The notes: generated by a model from the letters alone, not told the origin. Positions 1 through 7,510 are shown, counted from the stretch's first letter. The stretch is 11,620 nt of DNA from Desulfobacteraceae bacterium (GCA_013202725.1 JABMRH010000061.1:1-11620), one strand, 5' to 3'. Made by a program: numbers and translations.

Positions 1-153
1 TACCTGTTTGTTTCGATTTTGTCCTTTTTCGGCCTTCGATATTTAAACAAAAAGATATATTATGGAATTCTTGTTTGCTGCGGAATTTTTATGATCCTTT
101 TCGGCATATACATGGGCATTTCCCCATTCTACCATCCCCAGGTAAGATATTGA
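1..153 (+). CDS. C-terminal end of a membrane protein (partial)
   Basis: An open frame enters at base 1 and ends at a TGA at 151-153, giving the last 50 residues of a protein whose start lies outside the window. It is very hydrophobic: one segment near the edge, a short basic hinge (LNKK), then a clear membrane helix of about 20 residues (residues 21-41, including GILVCCGIFMILFGIYMG), and a short polar tail. The layout resembles the last two helices of LysE/RhtB-type exporters, but that family call is weak. The gene converges on nfnB, and the two 3' ends overlap by 25 bp with no room for a separate terminator. Hydrophobicity and an uninterrupted frame are the only evidence. Confidence 0.55.
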   Translation, partial: YLFVSILSFFGLRYLNKKIYYGILVCCGIFMILFGIYMGISPFYHPQVRY

Positions 154-1535
154 TGCATGGAATCAGCGGCTTTTCTTCCGGCTCCCATTGCTAAAATTAC
201 CGTTGCCTGTCCGGTTACAATATCACCTCCGGCCCACACACCCTTTTTACTGGTTTTGCCGGTTTCCGGATCTGCTGTAATATATCCCCTCTTAGTTAAC
301 TTCAGCCCTTTGGTGGATTTTGTCAAAAGTGGATTAGCCCCCGAGCCCACAGCAATGACCGCCATGTCGCAATCCATTGTAAACTCGGAACCCTTGATTG
401 GAACAGGTCTGCGCCGTCCTGATTCATCAGGTTCGCCTAATTCCATTTTTAGACATTCCATGCCAGTTAAACGCCCCTGGTCATTGCCCAAAAAACGCAC
501 AGGATTTGTAAGCAGAAGAAATTCAATGCCCTCTTCCTCTGCATGGTGAATTTCCGCCGCCCTTGCAGGCATCTCTTTTCTTGATCGGCGATAGACAATG
601 CGGACGGTTTCTGCGCCAAGACGCATTGCTGTGCGGGCGGAATCCATGGCAACATTTCCTGCGCCAAACACAGCCACATTTTTTCCCCTGACGATCGGCG
701 TGTCATATTCCGGGAAAAGATAGGCTTTCATAAGATTGGATCGTGTAAGATACTCGTTTGCCGAGTATACTCCGGAAAGATTCATGCCCGGGATTTTGAT
801 AAATGTCGGCAGACCCGCTCCAACACCGATAAAAACAGCATTAAACCCGTCTTTTTCAAAGAGTTCGTCTATTGAACAGATGTTGCCGATAACAAAATCA
901 AGAATAATTTTAACCCCCTGCTTTTTCAGGAAATCAATTTCCGCCTCAACTATGGCCTTTGGAAGACGAAACTCAGGAATTCCATAAAAAAGAACGCCTC
1001 CTGGTTTGTGAAGGGCTTCAAAGATAGTGACTTCATGTCCGAGCCTTATCAAATCGCCTGCTACAGTCAGGCCGGATGGCCCGCTGCCGATTACGGCAAC
1101 CTTTTTGCCTGTTGCAACAGGCTTTTCCGGCAGGCTGACCATGTTGTTTCCACGTTCATAGTCAGCGCAGAAACGTTCAAGATTTCCGATAGCTACCGGC
1201 TCTCCCTTTTTGCCCAGAATACATTCAGCTTCGCACTGAATCTCCTGAGGGCACACCCTGCCGGTCAGCGCAGGCAGGGCATTTTTTTCTTTGACTCTTC
1301 TGGCAGCTCCGGCAAAATCACCCTTTGCTATAAGTGAAATAAATGCCGGTATGTTCACCTGAACAGGACAACCAGTCATACAGCCCGGTTTTTTGCAGTT
1401 TAGGCAGCGTGTTGCTTCTTTTATTGCCATATCAGGAGAGTAACCATAAGGCACTTCTTCAAAATTTCTTGCCCTTAGTTCAGGCAACTGCTCCGGCATG
1501 GGCTGGCGGGGATAGCTCTTTTTCTTTTTTTCCAT
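129..1535 (-). CDS. nfnB: NfnB, NADPH/ferredoxin-binding large subunit of bifurcating transhydrogenase (GltD-like)
   Basis: This 468-residue flavoprotein belongs to the glutamate synthase small-chain (GltD) superfamily. Next to NfnA it is best read as NfnB of the cytoplasmic NADH-dependent reduced ferredoxin:NADP+ oxidoreductase; the Thermotoga NfnB is about the same length. Visible parts in order: an N-terminal iron-sulfur domain with C44, C47, C52, C56 and then C95, C101, C105 (two [4Fe-4S] clusters); the FAD dinucleotide motif GSGPSG at 150-155; a second Rossmann motif, GAGNVAMDSA at 291-300, followed by RIVYRRSRK, whose arginines suit the NADPH phosphate; and the closing FAD motif AGGDIVTGQATVILAMGAG at about 435-453. 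Known NfnB uses its FAD to split NADPH electrons between ferredoxin (through the [4Fe-4S] clusters) and NAD+ (through NfnA). It is the last gene of the operon, 50 bp after nfnA, with only a weak AGAGA ribosome site. No GltB large chain is present, which argues against glutamate synthase. Confidence 0.9.
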   Translation of the reverse strand: MEKKKKSYPRQPMPEQLPELRARNFEEVPYGYSPDMAIKEATRCLNCKKPGCMTGCPVQVNIPAFISLIAKGDFAGAARRVKEKNALPALTGRVCPQEIQCEAECILGKKGEPVAIGNLERFCADYERGNNMVSLPEKPVATGKKVAVIGSGPSGLTVAGDLIRLGHEVTIFEALHKPGGVLFYGIPEFRLPKAIVEAEIDFLKKQGVKIILDFVIGNICSIDELFEKDGFNAVFIGVGAGLPTFIKIPGMNLSGVYSANEYLTRSNLMKAYLFPEYDTPIVRGKNVAVFGAGNVAMDSARTAMRLGAETVRIVYRRSRKEMPARAAEIHHAEEEGIEFLLLTNPVRFLGNDQGRLTGMECLKMELGEPDESGRRRPVPIKGSEFTMDCDMAVIAVGSGANPLLTKSTKGLKLTKRGYITADPETGKTSKKGVWAGGDIVTGQATVILAMGAGRKAADSMHQYLTWGW

Positions 1536-1585
1536 ATGCTTTCTCTTTTAAATTTTTCCTTAAATCAACAGCAGTCCCGGTTCTA

Positions 1586-2434
1586 TTAATTATCAATACA
1601 ACTTAACCCTCTGGTCTGGTCGTAAACCTGATAAGCCATTGCTTCATTTTCCAGATAAATCGACTTTCTTTTAAACATCTCTTCCCAGTCCACCTGATGC
1701 CCGTCAAACTCAGGGCCGTCAACACAGGCAAACCTGGTTTCTCCCCCAACCGTTACGCGGCAGCATCCGCACATGCCTGTGCCGTCCACCATAATCGGAT
1801 TCAGGGCCACAAGGGTTTTGATGTTATATGGTCTAGTTATGTTGGAACAGTTCATCATCATGAATGTGCAGCCTACAAAATAGCTTCTGTTGATTTTTTC
1901 ACCATTTTGCACCAGCTCTGTGAGAACATCCGGTACCATGCCCTTTGCTCCCCTGGAACCATCGGCTGTGCTGACAAGCACTTTGTCAGAAACCTCTTTC
2001 AGTTGTTCTTCCAGGTAGATGAGATAAGCGCTTCGAGCCTCTATGATTGTTGTAACCGTGTTTCCCGCTTTTTTCATAGCCCGTGCAATAGGATAGACAG
2101 CCCCGATACCATAGCAGCCTCCCCCGCAAACAACAGAGCCGAATTTGTCAATACGGGTCGGCTTGCCAAGGGGCCCTGAAACGCTGTACAAGGCGCCTCC
2201 GTTCTCAATGCGCGCCATCCTGGCGGTCGATATGCCCACTTCAAGGAAGAATATCGTAATCGTGCCTTTTTCAATATTCCAGTCCGATATGGTAAAAGGC
2301 ACCCTTTCCCCTGTTTCATATGGCATAATCAGCACAAATTGGCCCGGCCTTGCTTTTTCCGCAATAGCCGGCGACTCAATCTCTATAATGTGTACGTTAG
2401 GTACTATCTCATCTCTACGGACTACCTTGTACAT
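1586..2434 (-). CDS. nfnA: NfnA, NAD(H)-binding small subunit of bifurcating transhydrogenase
   Basis: This 282-residue protein of the ferredoxin-NADP reductase/PyrK superfamily is the partner of NfnB. It has the FAD motif RVPFTIS at 44-50, the NAD-binding glycine loop GGGCYGIGAV at 104-113, and a C-terminal [2Fe-2S] site made of D217, C222, C225 and C237. An Asp plus three Cys with the spacing 5-3-12 is the unusual ligand set known for Thermotoga NfnA and supports the call over dihydroorotate dehydrogenase PyrK. I start it at the ATG at 2434 and not at the ATG 24 bp upstream (2458), because a strong GGAGG lies 6 bases before the 2434 ATG and MYKV is the usual kind of N-terminus here. With this start the gene overlaps the 3' end of the NuoG-like gene by 20 bp, which suggests translational coupling. 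In known Nfn this subunit takes the high-potential electrons to or from NAD+. Older annotations call such proteins sulfide dehydrogenase or hydrogenase subunit gamma. Confidence 0.9.
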   Translation of the reverse strand: MYKVVRRDEIVPNVHIIEIESPAIAEKARPGQFVLIMPYETGERVPFTISDWNIEKGTITIFFLEVGISTARMARIENGGALYSVSGPLGKPTRIDKFGSVVCGGGCYGIGAVYPIARAMKKAGNTVTTIIEARSAYLIYLEEQLKEVSDKVLVSTADGSRGAKGMVPDVLTELVQNGEKINRSYFVGCTFMMMNCSNITRPYNIKTLVALNPIMVDGTGMCGCCRVTVGGETRFACVDGPEFDGHQVDWEEMFKRKSIYLENEAMAYQVYDQTRGLSCIDN

Positions 2435-4802
2435 CTTGTCCTCCAAAAATCTTCTCACGCAAAATCTTAATGTCAGAGACCTTTTCGGTTAAATCGACGC
2501 CCCTGTAGTGCCAGAGCGGTTTTTCGTACAATATACTTCTCTTTGGCCGGGCTGTTTTCTCAACAGGGGTCAGTGTAAATTTGCCTTTTAATTTTAAATC
2601 CCAGATGCCATGCCCGGAAATGAGAGGATTAACCTTGCATATTTCATCAAATACTTCTGAAGCGCTTGAAAACTCAAATCCTTTAACATTCATTTTTTCA
2701 GCTATCATACATATTATCTTCCAGTCCGGCATAGACATTCCTGCAGGGTTTGCTCCGGCATACAGGGGCTGGACTCTTCGCTCCAGGGAAGTAATGGTGC
2801 CGTCTTCTTCTGTAAAGGCTGCGGCAGGAAATACAATGTCGGCTGTTTCAAAAAGCGGCGAAGGGTATATGTCATGAAGCGCCAGAAAATCAAGCTGTTT
2901 AAGAGATATTTCCCGTGGGATTCCTCCGCCTGTAACATAAAGGGCCTTGATAGAGCCTTTGATAGCGGCATCAAGGATGTCGGGATAGCTCAGTCCCGGT
3001 TTGTTTGGCAGCTTTGCAGACCAACTGTTTTCAAATACGGCTAAACTGTCTTTATCGGCAATATGTTGATAGCCGGGGAGAAAGTTCGGCAAAGCTCCCA
3101 TATCACCGACTCCCTGGCTGTTCGCTTCATCTCTAAGCGGAACAATGCCCGAAGGGCTGCCGGCAAGAAGAAGTATATTAAAGAGCAGACCTATAATCTG
3201 CCCCGGGTCATCACATTCTAAAATTTTTGGCCCATAAAGGATAGAGCCTCTGCCTGATGCAAGAATTGTGGATGTTAGTTTTTCAATCAGATCCTGTGCA
3301 ATGCCGCAAGTCCCGGCAATTGTTTTAATGTTAATCTTCTTGAGAGAATTTTTCAATTTGTCGAAATCATTGCATTGACCGGTTACAAAATTTTTGTCAA
3401 AGCCTCCCTTTTCCACAATTATCTTTAATATGCCGGAAATCAGCGGGAAATAACCTGACGGCTCAACAGAAACACAGATGTCAACAAGCCTGGAATTTAT
3501 GTCACGTTCCGAACCTATTAAGGAAACAGCCGCTCCCTGTTTTCTTGCTTGGTTGACCTTAACCGTCAGGACCGGATGTGAGGCGAGGAGATCGTCGCCT
3601 ATGATAATTATCCATCCGGATTTTGCAATATCCTCAATTGTTCCGGCGCCGGCCCCCATACCTGAGCATTTAATCTGGGATTCAATGACCGGGCCTGAAA
3701 AAAATGAGGCTGTATCAATATTGTTTGTACATAGACAGACACGGGCAAATTTCTGCAGAAGATAGGCTGCTTCATTTGTGAGGAAAGGGGATGCCAGAAA
3801 TGCTGTTTCCCTGGGAAGATATTTGCCGAGTTTTACAGCCGCCAGTTCAGCCGCTTCATCCCAGGTGACAGGGACAAGCCTGTTGTTTTGTCTGATAAGG
3901 GGGTATTTTAGCCGGTTTGCCCCGTTAACAAGAGCAGGGATGGAAAAGCGACCTCTAACGCAAGCCTGTCCCTGATTGGCAGGGCCCTCTGCATCTGGAC
4001 GGACAGCCATAATCTTGTCCCATTTTGTTTCCAGCTTTAAACTGCATCCAACAGAGCACAGAGCACAGGTTGTGGTTGTTACTTTGTCGGGAACGCCAGG
4101 CCATTTGCTTCCCCTGGCTGAAAGCGCGCCGGTTGGGCAGGCATCAACACAGGCTCCGCAGAACTGGCACCCCCCGTCAAGATGCGATTTGCCGAAAGCT
4201 GTGCCTATCTTTGTATCGTGCCCCCGATTTATGAAGGAAATAGCCCCAATCCCTCTTGTCTCCTGGCAAACCCTTACGCATCGCCCGCATAAAATACAAA
4301 GATTATAATCACGATCAAAAAAGGGATCTTCTCTTTCAAGAGGAAAGTTCTTATATGTAAAAGGAAATCGGATTTCTTTGATACCAAGATATTCAGCTAC
4401 TTTTTTAAGCTCACAGTGGTCCCTGTTGGGGCAAAATGTGCAGCCGGTTACACGTCCTGCCTTTGTCGGGGATAAATTATACTTTTCGCAAAGTTCTTTT
4501 TGGTCGCATATAATACAGGAATGTGGATGCTCTGAAAGAATTAGCTCTAACACGTTTTTTCGTAAATCATTAAGTTCGAGATCATTTGTGATGATCTTCA
4601 TCCCTTTGGCAGCAGGAGTTGTGCAGGCAGGGGGAAATCCGCGCATGTTTTCTATTCTAACGAGACACAGCCTGCAGGCTCCAAAGGGTAGCAGCCCGGA
4701 ATGAGTGCATAAAGTAGGGATATAGATTCCGTTATTTTTCGCAACATCAAGAACCGTTGCCCCTTCTTTGAAATCAACCTCTTTTCCGTCGATCGTCAAC
4801 AT
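2415..4802 (-). CDS. NuoG-like iron-sulfur protein with an inactive molybdopterin-oxidoreductase domain
   Basis: This 795-residue subunit is probably an electron-wiring protein. Domains in order: a plant-type [2Fe-2S] ferredoxin (C32, C43, C46, C60); a His/Cys [4Fe-4S] motif (H92, C96, C99, C105) followed by an extra CX2CX5C (C121, C124, C130); two ferredoxin-type [4Fe-4S] clusters (C169, C172, C175, C179 and C212, C215, C218, C222); then a MopB domain opening with a further [4Fe-4S] site (C246, C249, C253, C281). In formate dehydrogenases the stretch after NNxD carries R-L-Cys/Sec-His. Here it reads NNIDTASFFSGPV (360-372), about two residues shorter, with neither the Cys/Sec nor the His. 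The usual C-terminal dinucleotide-binding domain is also absent. So it is unlikely to oxidise formate and is closer in logic to NuoG. AAGGA precedes the ATG by 9 bases. It lies between the NuoEF-like and Nfn genes and overlaps nfnA. Automatic annotation may call it formate dehydrogenase alpha or NADH dehydrogenase subunit G. Confidence 0.85.
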   Translation of the reverse strand: MLTIDGKEVDFKEGATVLDVAKNNGIYIPTLCTHSGLLPFGACRLCLVRIENMRGFPPACTTPAAKGMKIITNDLELNDLRKNVLELILSEHPHSCIICDQKELCEKYNLSPTKAGRVTGCTFCPNRDHCELKKVAEYLGIKEIRFPFTYKNFPLEREDPFFDRDYNLCILCGRCVRVCQETRGIGAISFINRGHDTKIGTAFGKSHLDGGCQFCGACVDACPTGALSARGSKWPGVPDKVTTTTCALCSVGCSLKLETKWDKIMAVRPDAEGPANQGQACVRGRFSIPALVNGANRLKYPLIRQNNRLVPVTWDEAAELAAVKLGKYLPRETAFLASPFLTNEAAYLLQKFARVCLCTNNIDTASFFSGPVIESQIKCSGMGAGAGTIEDIAKSGWIIIIGDDLLASHPVLTVKVNQARKQGAAVSLIGSERDINSRLVDICVSVEPSGYFPLISGILKIIVEKGGFDKNFVTGQCNDFDKLKNSLKKINIKTIAGTCGIAQDLIEKLTSTILASGRGSILYGPKILECDDPGQIIGLLFNILLLAGSPSGIVPLRDEANSQGVGDMGALPNFLPGYQHIADKDSLAVFENSWSAKLPNKPGLSYPDILDAAIKGSIKALYVTGGGIPREISLKQLDFLALHDIYPSPLFETADIVFPAAAFTEEDGTITSLERRVQPLYAGANPAGMSMPDWKIICMIAEKMNVKGFEFSSASEVFDEICKVNPLISGHGIWDLKLKGKFTLTPVEKTARPKRSILYEKPLWHYRGVDLTEKVSDIKILREKIFGGQDVQGSP

Positions 4803-4873
4803 TGCTAACGTCCTTTTTCTATTGACCTCGTAACAACTATTTATTATTGACTATTATTGACTGTAATCCCTAT
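4803..4873 (-). repeat. Tandem 10-bp repeat in the nuoF to nuoG-like spacer
   Basis: The 71-bp gap contains TATTATTGAC twice head to tail (4842-4851 and 4852-4861). No hairpin or promoter is convincing here, and the ribosome site of the downstream gene sits at the 4803 side. The gap is long for this otherwise tight operon and adjoins the repeat-like end of nuoF, so it may be a scar of repeat insertion. Confidence 0.5.
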
Positions 4874-4930
4874 TCAAGGTTCAGGGTTGTTGGTTCTCCA
4901 ATTTCCGACTTCTGACCTCTGAGTCCGTGC
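4874..4930 (-). repeat. Repeat-like sequence forming the 3' end of the nuoF-like gene
   Basis: On the minus strand this segment reads as near-repeats of AGAGGTCAGAAGTCGG followed by AACCCTGAACCTTGA. Such GGTCAGAAGTC and CCCTGAACC strings are, from memory, typical of intergenic repeats in Desulfobacterota-like genomes. They encode the last residues of the NuoF-like protein beyond its last iron-sulfur motif. The repeat identity rests on recall and can be tested by a genome-wide search. Confidence 0.4.
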
Positions 4931-6799
4931 TTTCAAAAAACCGGTTATCTTCTTAATTGCTCCAAATTTAGAAGGACATTTCTGATAACAGAGTCCGCAC
5001 TTAACGCATAGAGATTCATCTATAACATGCACCTTTTTCTTTTTTCCGGAAATGGCTTCCACAGAGCAATTTTTAAGACAGATGCCGCAGCCCACACATT
5101 TTTCTTCTGATATAACATACTTAATCAGATCCTTGCATACCAGCGCAGGGCAGCTTTTGTTTTGTATATGCGCCTCGTATTCGTCGCGGAAATAGCGCAA
5201 AGTGGTCAGAACAGGGTTGGGGGCTGTCTGTCCCAGGCCGCAGAGAGAGGCATTTTTTATTGTTTCAGCAAGATTGCCCAACCGGTCTAAGTCCTGCTCC
5301 TCTCCCTGGCCGGACTTGATTTTATTAAGTATATCAAGCATTACCTTTGTTCCGATACGACACGGGGAGCATTTTCCGCAAGATTCTGCCTGGACAAATG
5401 AAAGAAAGTAAGCCGCAAGATCGACAACACAGGTGTCCTCATCCAGAACTATTATGCCCCCTGAACCCATAATTGAGCTTGCCGACATTAATGATTCATA
5501 ATCCACTGGCAGAGACGACATGCTCGCGGGAATACAGCCTCCGGAAGGGCCGCCGGTCTGGACAGCTTTAAACTTTTTGCCTTTTGAAACGCCTCCCCCG
5601 ATATCAAAGATAATCTTTTGAATCGATGTGCCGAGCGGAACTTCAATCAATCCTGTTCGTTTTACCTTTCCAACAAGAGAAAATGTTTTGGTTCCTCTGG
5701 AAGATTCTGAACCAAAACCTGCATACCACTTGCCTCCTTTGCGGATAATTGTGGCAAGCGTTCCCAGGGTTTCAACATTGTTAATAATAGTCGGTTTTTC
5801 CCATACACCGGAAATGGCAGGAAAAGGGGGTCTGGGCGCAGGCATTCCTCTTTTTCCCATGATAGAGGCGATAAGCGCTGTCTCCTCGCCGCACACAAAA
5901 GCGCCAGCCCCTTTTTTTATCTTGATATCAAAACTGAAACTGGTTCCAAAAATATTATTCCCCAGCAAACTGTATGATTTCATCTGGGAAATCGCGCGCT
6001 CCAATCTTTTAATAGCCAGAGGATATTCAGCCCTTATGTATATATAACCATGATTGGCTCCAATAGCATAAGCCCCGATAAGGAGACCTTCCAGCACAGC
6101 GTGAGGGTCGCCTTCAAGCAGGGATCTGTTCATAAACGCGCCGGGATCACCTTCATCGGCATTGCAGATAAGATACTTGTCATCACTTTTAACACTGCGG
6201 CAGATTTCCCATTTTTTCCATGTTGGAAAGCCGGCTCCTCCACGCCCTCTGATACCTGAAGTCTTGATTTCATCGATCACATCGTCAGGGCTCATTTTAA
6301 GGGCCTTTTGAATGCCCATATATCCATCACGTGCAATATAGTGATCGATTTCTCCGGCATCTATAATGCCGCAGTTGCGCAAAACCAGCCTTGTCTGATA
6401 TTTTAGCATGGGATGATCAAAGAGCTTTGGGATGTTATCGATTTTGCCATCCCCTAATGTGCCGAGGGCTATATCAGGTTGTGGATTGTCATTTAACAAA
6501 TAATCCTCGAGGAGCTGTTTGATCATTTTCGGAGCAACACGGCTGTAGCAGATTGTCGGGCATTCGTTTTTCTGGATATAGATTAAAGGTTCAAGATAGC
6601 ATGGGCCTATGCAGCCCACTTCTACAAGCTTGACGTTCAGGTTGAGTTTCTTTGAAGTTTTTCTGATCTCTTTTGCCACTGCTTCTATGCCGGCTGCCCT
6701 GCCGCATGTTGCTGCGCCTAAGTATATAACCGGGGTTTTGCTTGATATCAGAGACTTCCAATTAGCAATGGCTTTCTTCTGGATTTCAGAAAAATCCAT
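4874..6799 (-). CDS. nuoF: NuoF/HydB-like NADH-binding flavoprotein with extra ferredoxin domain
   Basis: This 641-residue flavoprotein is the NAD(H)/FMN subunit. An N-terminal thioredoxin-like [2Fe-2S] domain (C32, C63, C67) leads into the NuoF core with the FMN loop GRGGAGFPT at 185-193, the NADH-site ADEGDPGAF at 214-222, GAGAFVCGEETAL at 297-309, and the [4Fe-4S] ligands C474, C477, C480 and C520. Two ferredoxin-type [4Fe-4S] clusters follow (C568, C571, C574, C578 and C598, C601, C604, C608). Complex I NuoF lacks both added ends, whereas HydB of bifurcating hydrogenases has them, so this is a HydB-type subunit expected to talk to ferredoxin as well as NAD. The gene starts 2 bp after the NuoE stop, with AAGGA 7 bases before the ATG. 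The last 15 or so residues (RSEVGNWRTNNPEP) look like translated interspersed repeat rather than family sequence. A 71-bp gap separates it from the next gene. Confidence 0.9.
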   Translation of the reverse strand: MDFSEIQKKAIANWKSLISSKTPVIYLGAATCGRAAGIEAVAKEIRKTSKKLNLNVKLVEVGCIGPCYLEPLIYIQKNECPTICYSRVAPKMIKQLLEDYLLNDNPQPDIALGTLGDGKIDNIPKLFDHPMLKYQTRLVLRNCGIIDAGEIDHYIARDGYMGIQKALKMSPDDVIDEIKTSGIRGRGGAGFPTWKKWEICRSVKSDDKYLICNADEGDPGAFMNRSLLEGDPHAVLEGLLIGAYAIGANHGYIYIRAEYPLAIKRLERAISQMKSYSLLGNNIFGTSFSFDIKIKKGAGAFVCGEETALIASIMGKRGMPAPRPPFPAISGVWEKPTIINNVETLGTLATIIRKGGKWYAGFGSESSRGTKTFSLVGKVKRTGLIEVPLGTSIQKIIFDIGGGVSKGKKFKAVQTGGPSGGCIPASMSSLPVDYESLMSASSIMGSGGIIVLDEDTCVVDLAAYFLSFVQAESCGKCSPCRIGTKVMLDILNKIKSGQGEEQDLDRLGNLAETIKNASLCGLGQTAPNPVLTTLRYFRDEYEAHIQNKSCPALVCKDLIKYVISEEKCVGCGICLKNCSVEAISGKKKKVHVIDESLCVKCGLCYQKCPSKFGAIKKITGFLKARTQRSEVGNWRTNNPEP

Positions 6800-6801
6800 G
6801 C

Positions 6802-7269
6802 TTATTCCTTTTTGTGCCGGGATCGATGCTTGGCGATAATCTTTCCAACATCGGAAGAGTTTACTTGCGGATAAATCTTATCATCTACCACCATTACCGG
6901 AGCAAGAGCGCAACAACCAATGCAGACCACGCGCTCTAAGCTGAAAGCCGAATCAAGGGTGGTTTCGCCTGGCAGAATATTCAGGGTTTTTTCCGTCCTG
7001 TCCAGTATTTGTGCGCCGCCTCGTACATGGCAGGCAGTACCGAGGCAGACCTTGACCATATGATCGCCGGGTTTGGTAAATCTGAACTGAGTATAAAACG
7101 TTGCTACTCCATAGATTTCATGTTCGGAAATTTTCAGTTTGTCAGCAATCTTAGAAATTGCATCCTCGGAAATGTATCTGTTGTTATCCTGAACAGCCTG
7201 AAGGATCGGAATCAGATTTCCCCTTTCCTTTCCAAATGGTTTAATTGCTTGTTCAATCTTTTTTTTCAT
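6802..7269 (-). CDS. nuoE: NuoE/HydC-like [2Fe-2S] subunit
   Basis: This 155-residue thioredoxin-like [2Fe-2S] protein partners the NuoF/HydB subunit in NADH-linked redox complexes of the cytoplasm. The N-terminal helical part carries the typical LIPILQAVQ and IYGVATFYTQF signatures (19-27 and 52-62). The cluster ligands are C75 and C80 (CX4C) and C116 and C120 (CX3C), exactly the family pattern. It is the first gene of the operon. The only reasonable start is the ATG at 7269, because a TAA lies four codons upstream in frame, yet no Shine-Dalgarno sequence precedes it: the 20 bases before the ATG are A/T-rich. Translation may be leaderless-like or inefficient. The 2-bp gap to nuoF indicates co-translation. 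Confidence 0.92.
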   Translation of the reverse strand: MKKKIEQAIKPFGKERGNLIPILQAVQDNNRYISEDAISKIADKLKISEHEIYGVATFYTQFRFTKPGDHMVKVCLGTACHVRGGAQILDRTEKTLNILPGETTLDSAFSLERVVCIGCCALAPVMVVDDKIYPQVNSSDVGKIIAKHRSRHKKE

Positions 7270-7291
7270 AACATTACATTATTGATATTTA

Positions 7292-7329
7292 GAGACCTTT
7301 GAAAAAAGGGGGCGTTTTGTAAAGGTCTC
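7292..7329. mobile_element. 38-bp MITE-like remnant with 5-bp target duplication
   Basis: The ends GAGACCTTT (7292-7300) and AAAGGTCTC (7321-7329) are perfect 9-bp inverted repeats, extending imperfectly to 13 of 16 positions, around a G/C-rich centre. The element is flanked by ATTTA on both sides (7287-7291 and 7330-7334), as expected of a target-site duplication. The same terminal sequence, also with a 5-bp duplication, bounds the larger element at 9423-9544. It encodes nothing, is too short for a transposase, and lies in the likely leader of the nuoE operon, where the RNA could fold into a hairpin. Confidence 0.6.
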
Positions 7330-7385
7330 ATTTAACGAGCCATGTTGCGTTTTTACCACAGAGATCACACAGAAAATATTTTCTT

Positions 7386-7414
7386 ATAATCACTGAAAAG
7401 CATTGTGAGGTCAA
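7386..7414 (-). promoter_or_regulatory. Candidate sigma-70-type promoter of the nuoE-nfnB operon
   Basis: Reading leftward on the minus strand, TTGACC (7414-7409) is followed after 17 bases by GATTAT (7391-7386). The match is five of six and four of six to the consensus hexamers, with ideal spacing. Transcription would start near 7379 and give a leader of about 110 bases that contains the 38-bp hairpin at 7292-7329. It is the best candidate I see upstream of the operon, but A/T-rich spacers produce such matches by chance. Confidence 0.35.
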
Positions 7415-7510
7415 CGTAAAAATATTGATATTTTCGACTGCCGATGCTAAAAAAGGCTATTTTGTAATATGATTTTACATAATTAGTGCCTGTCCGAAAA
7501 GTCCACTTTT

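Noticed and set aside
129..1535. Glutamate synthase small chain
   Set aside because: No large chain is nearby, and the adjacent gene is a full NfnA with the Asp/Cys3 [2Fe-2S] pattern; length and cluster motifs fit NfnB.
1586..2434. PyrK subunit of dihydroorotate dehydrogenase
   Set aside because: No pyrD or other pyrimidine gene is present; the partner gene is NfnB and the cluster ligands have the NfnA spacing.
2415..4802. Formate dehydrogenase alpha subunit, possibly with selenocysteine
   Set aside because: The catalytic Cys/Sec-His motif is missing, no in-frame TGA exists in the gene, and the C-terminal cofactor domain is absent.
4874..7269. Part of respiratory complex I
   Set aside because: No membrane subunits are present, and the NuoF-like protein has HydB-type extra domains; the context is a soluble bifurcating-type enzyme.
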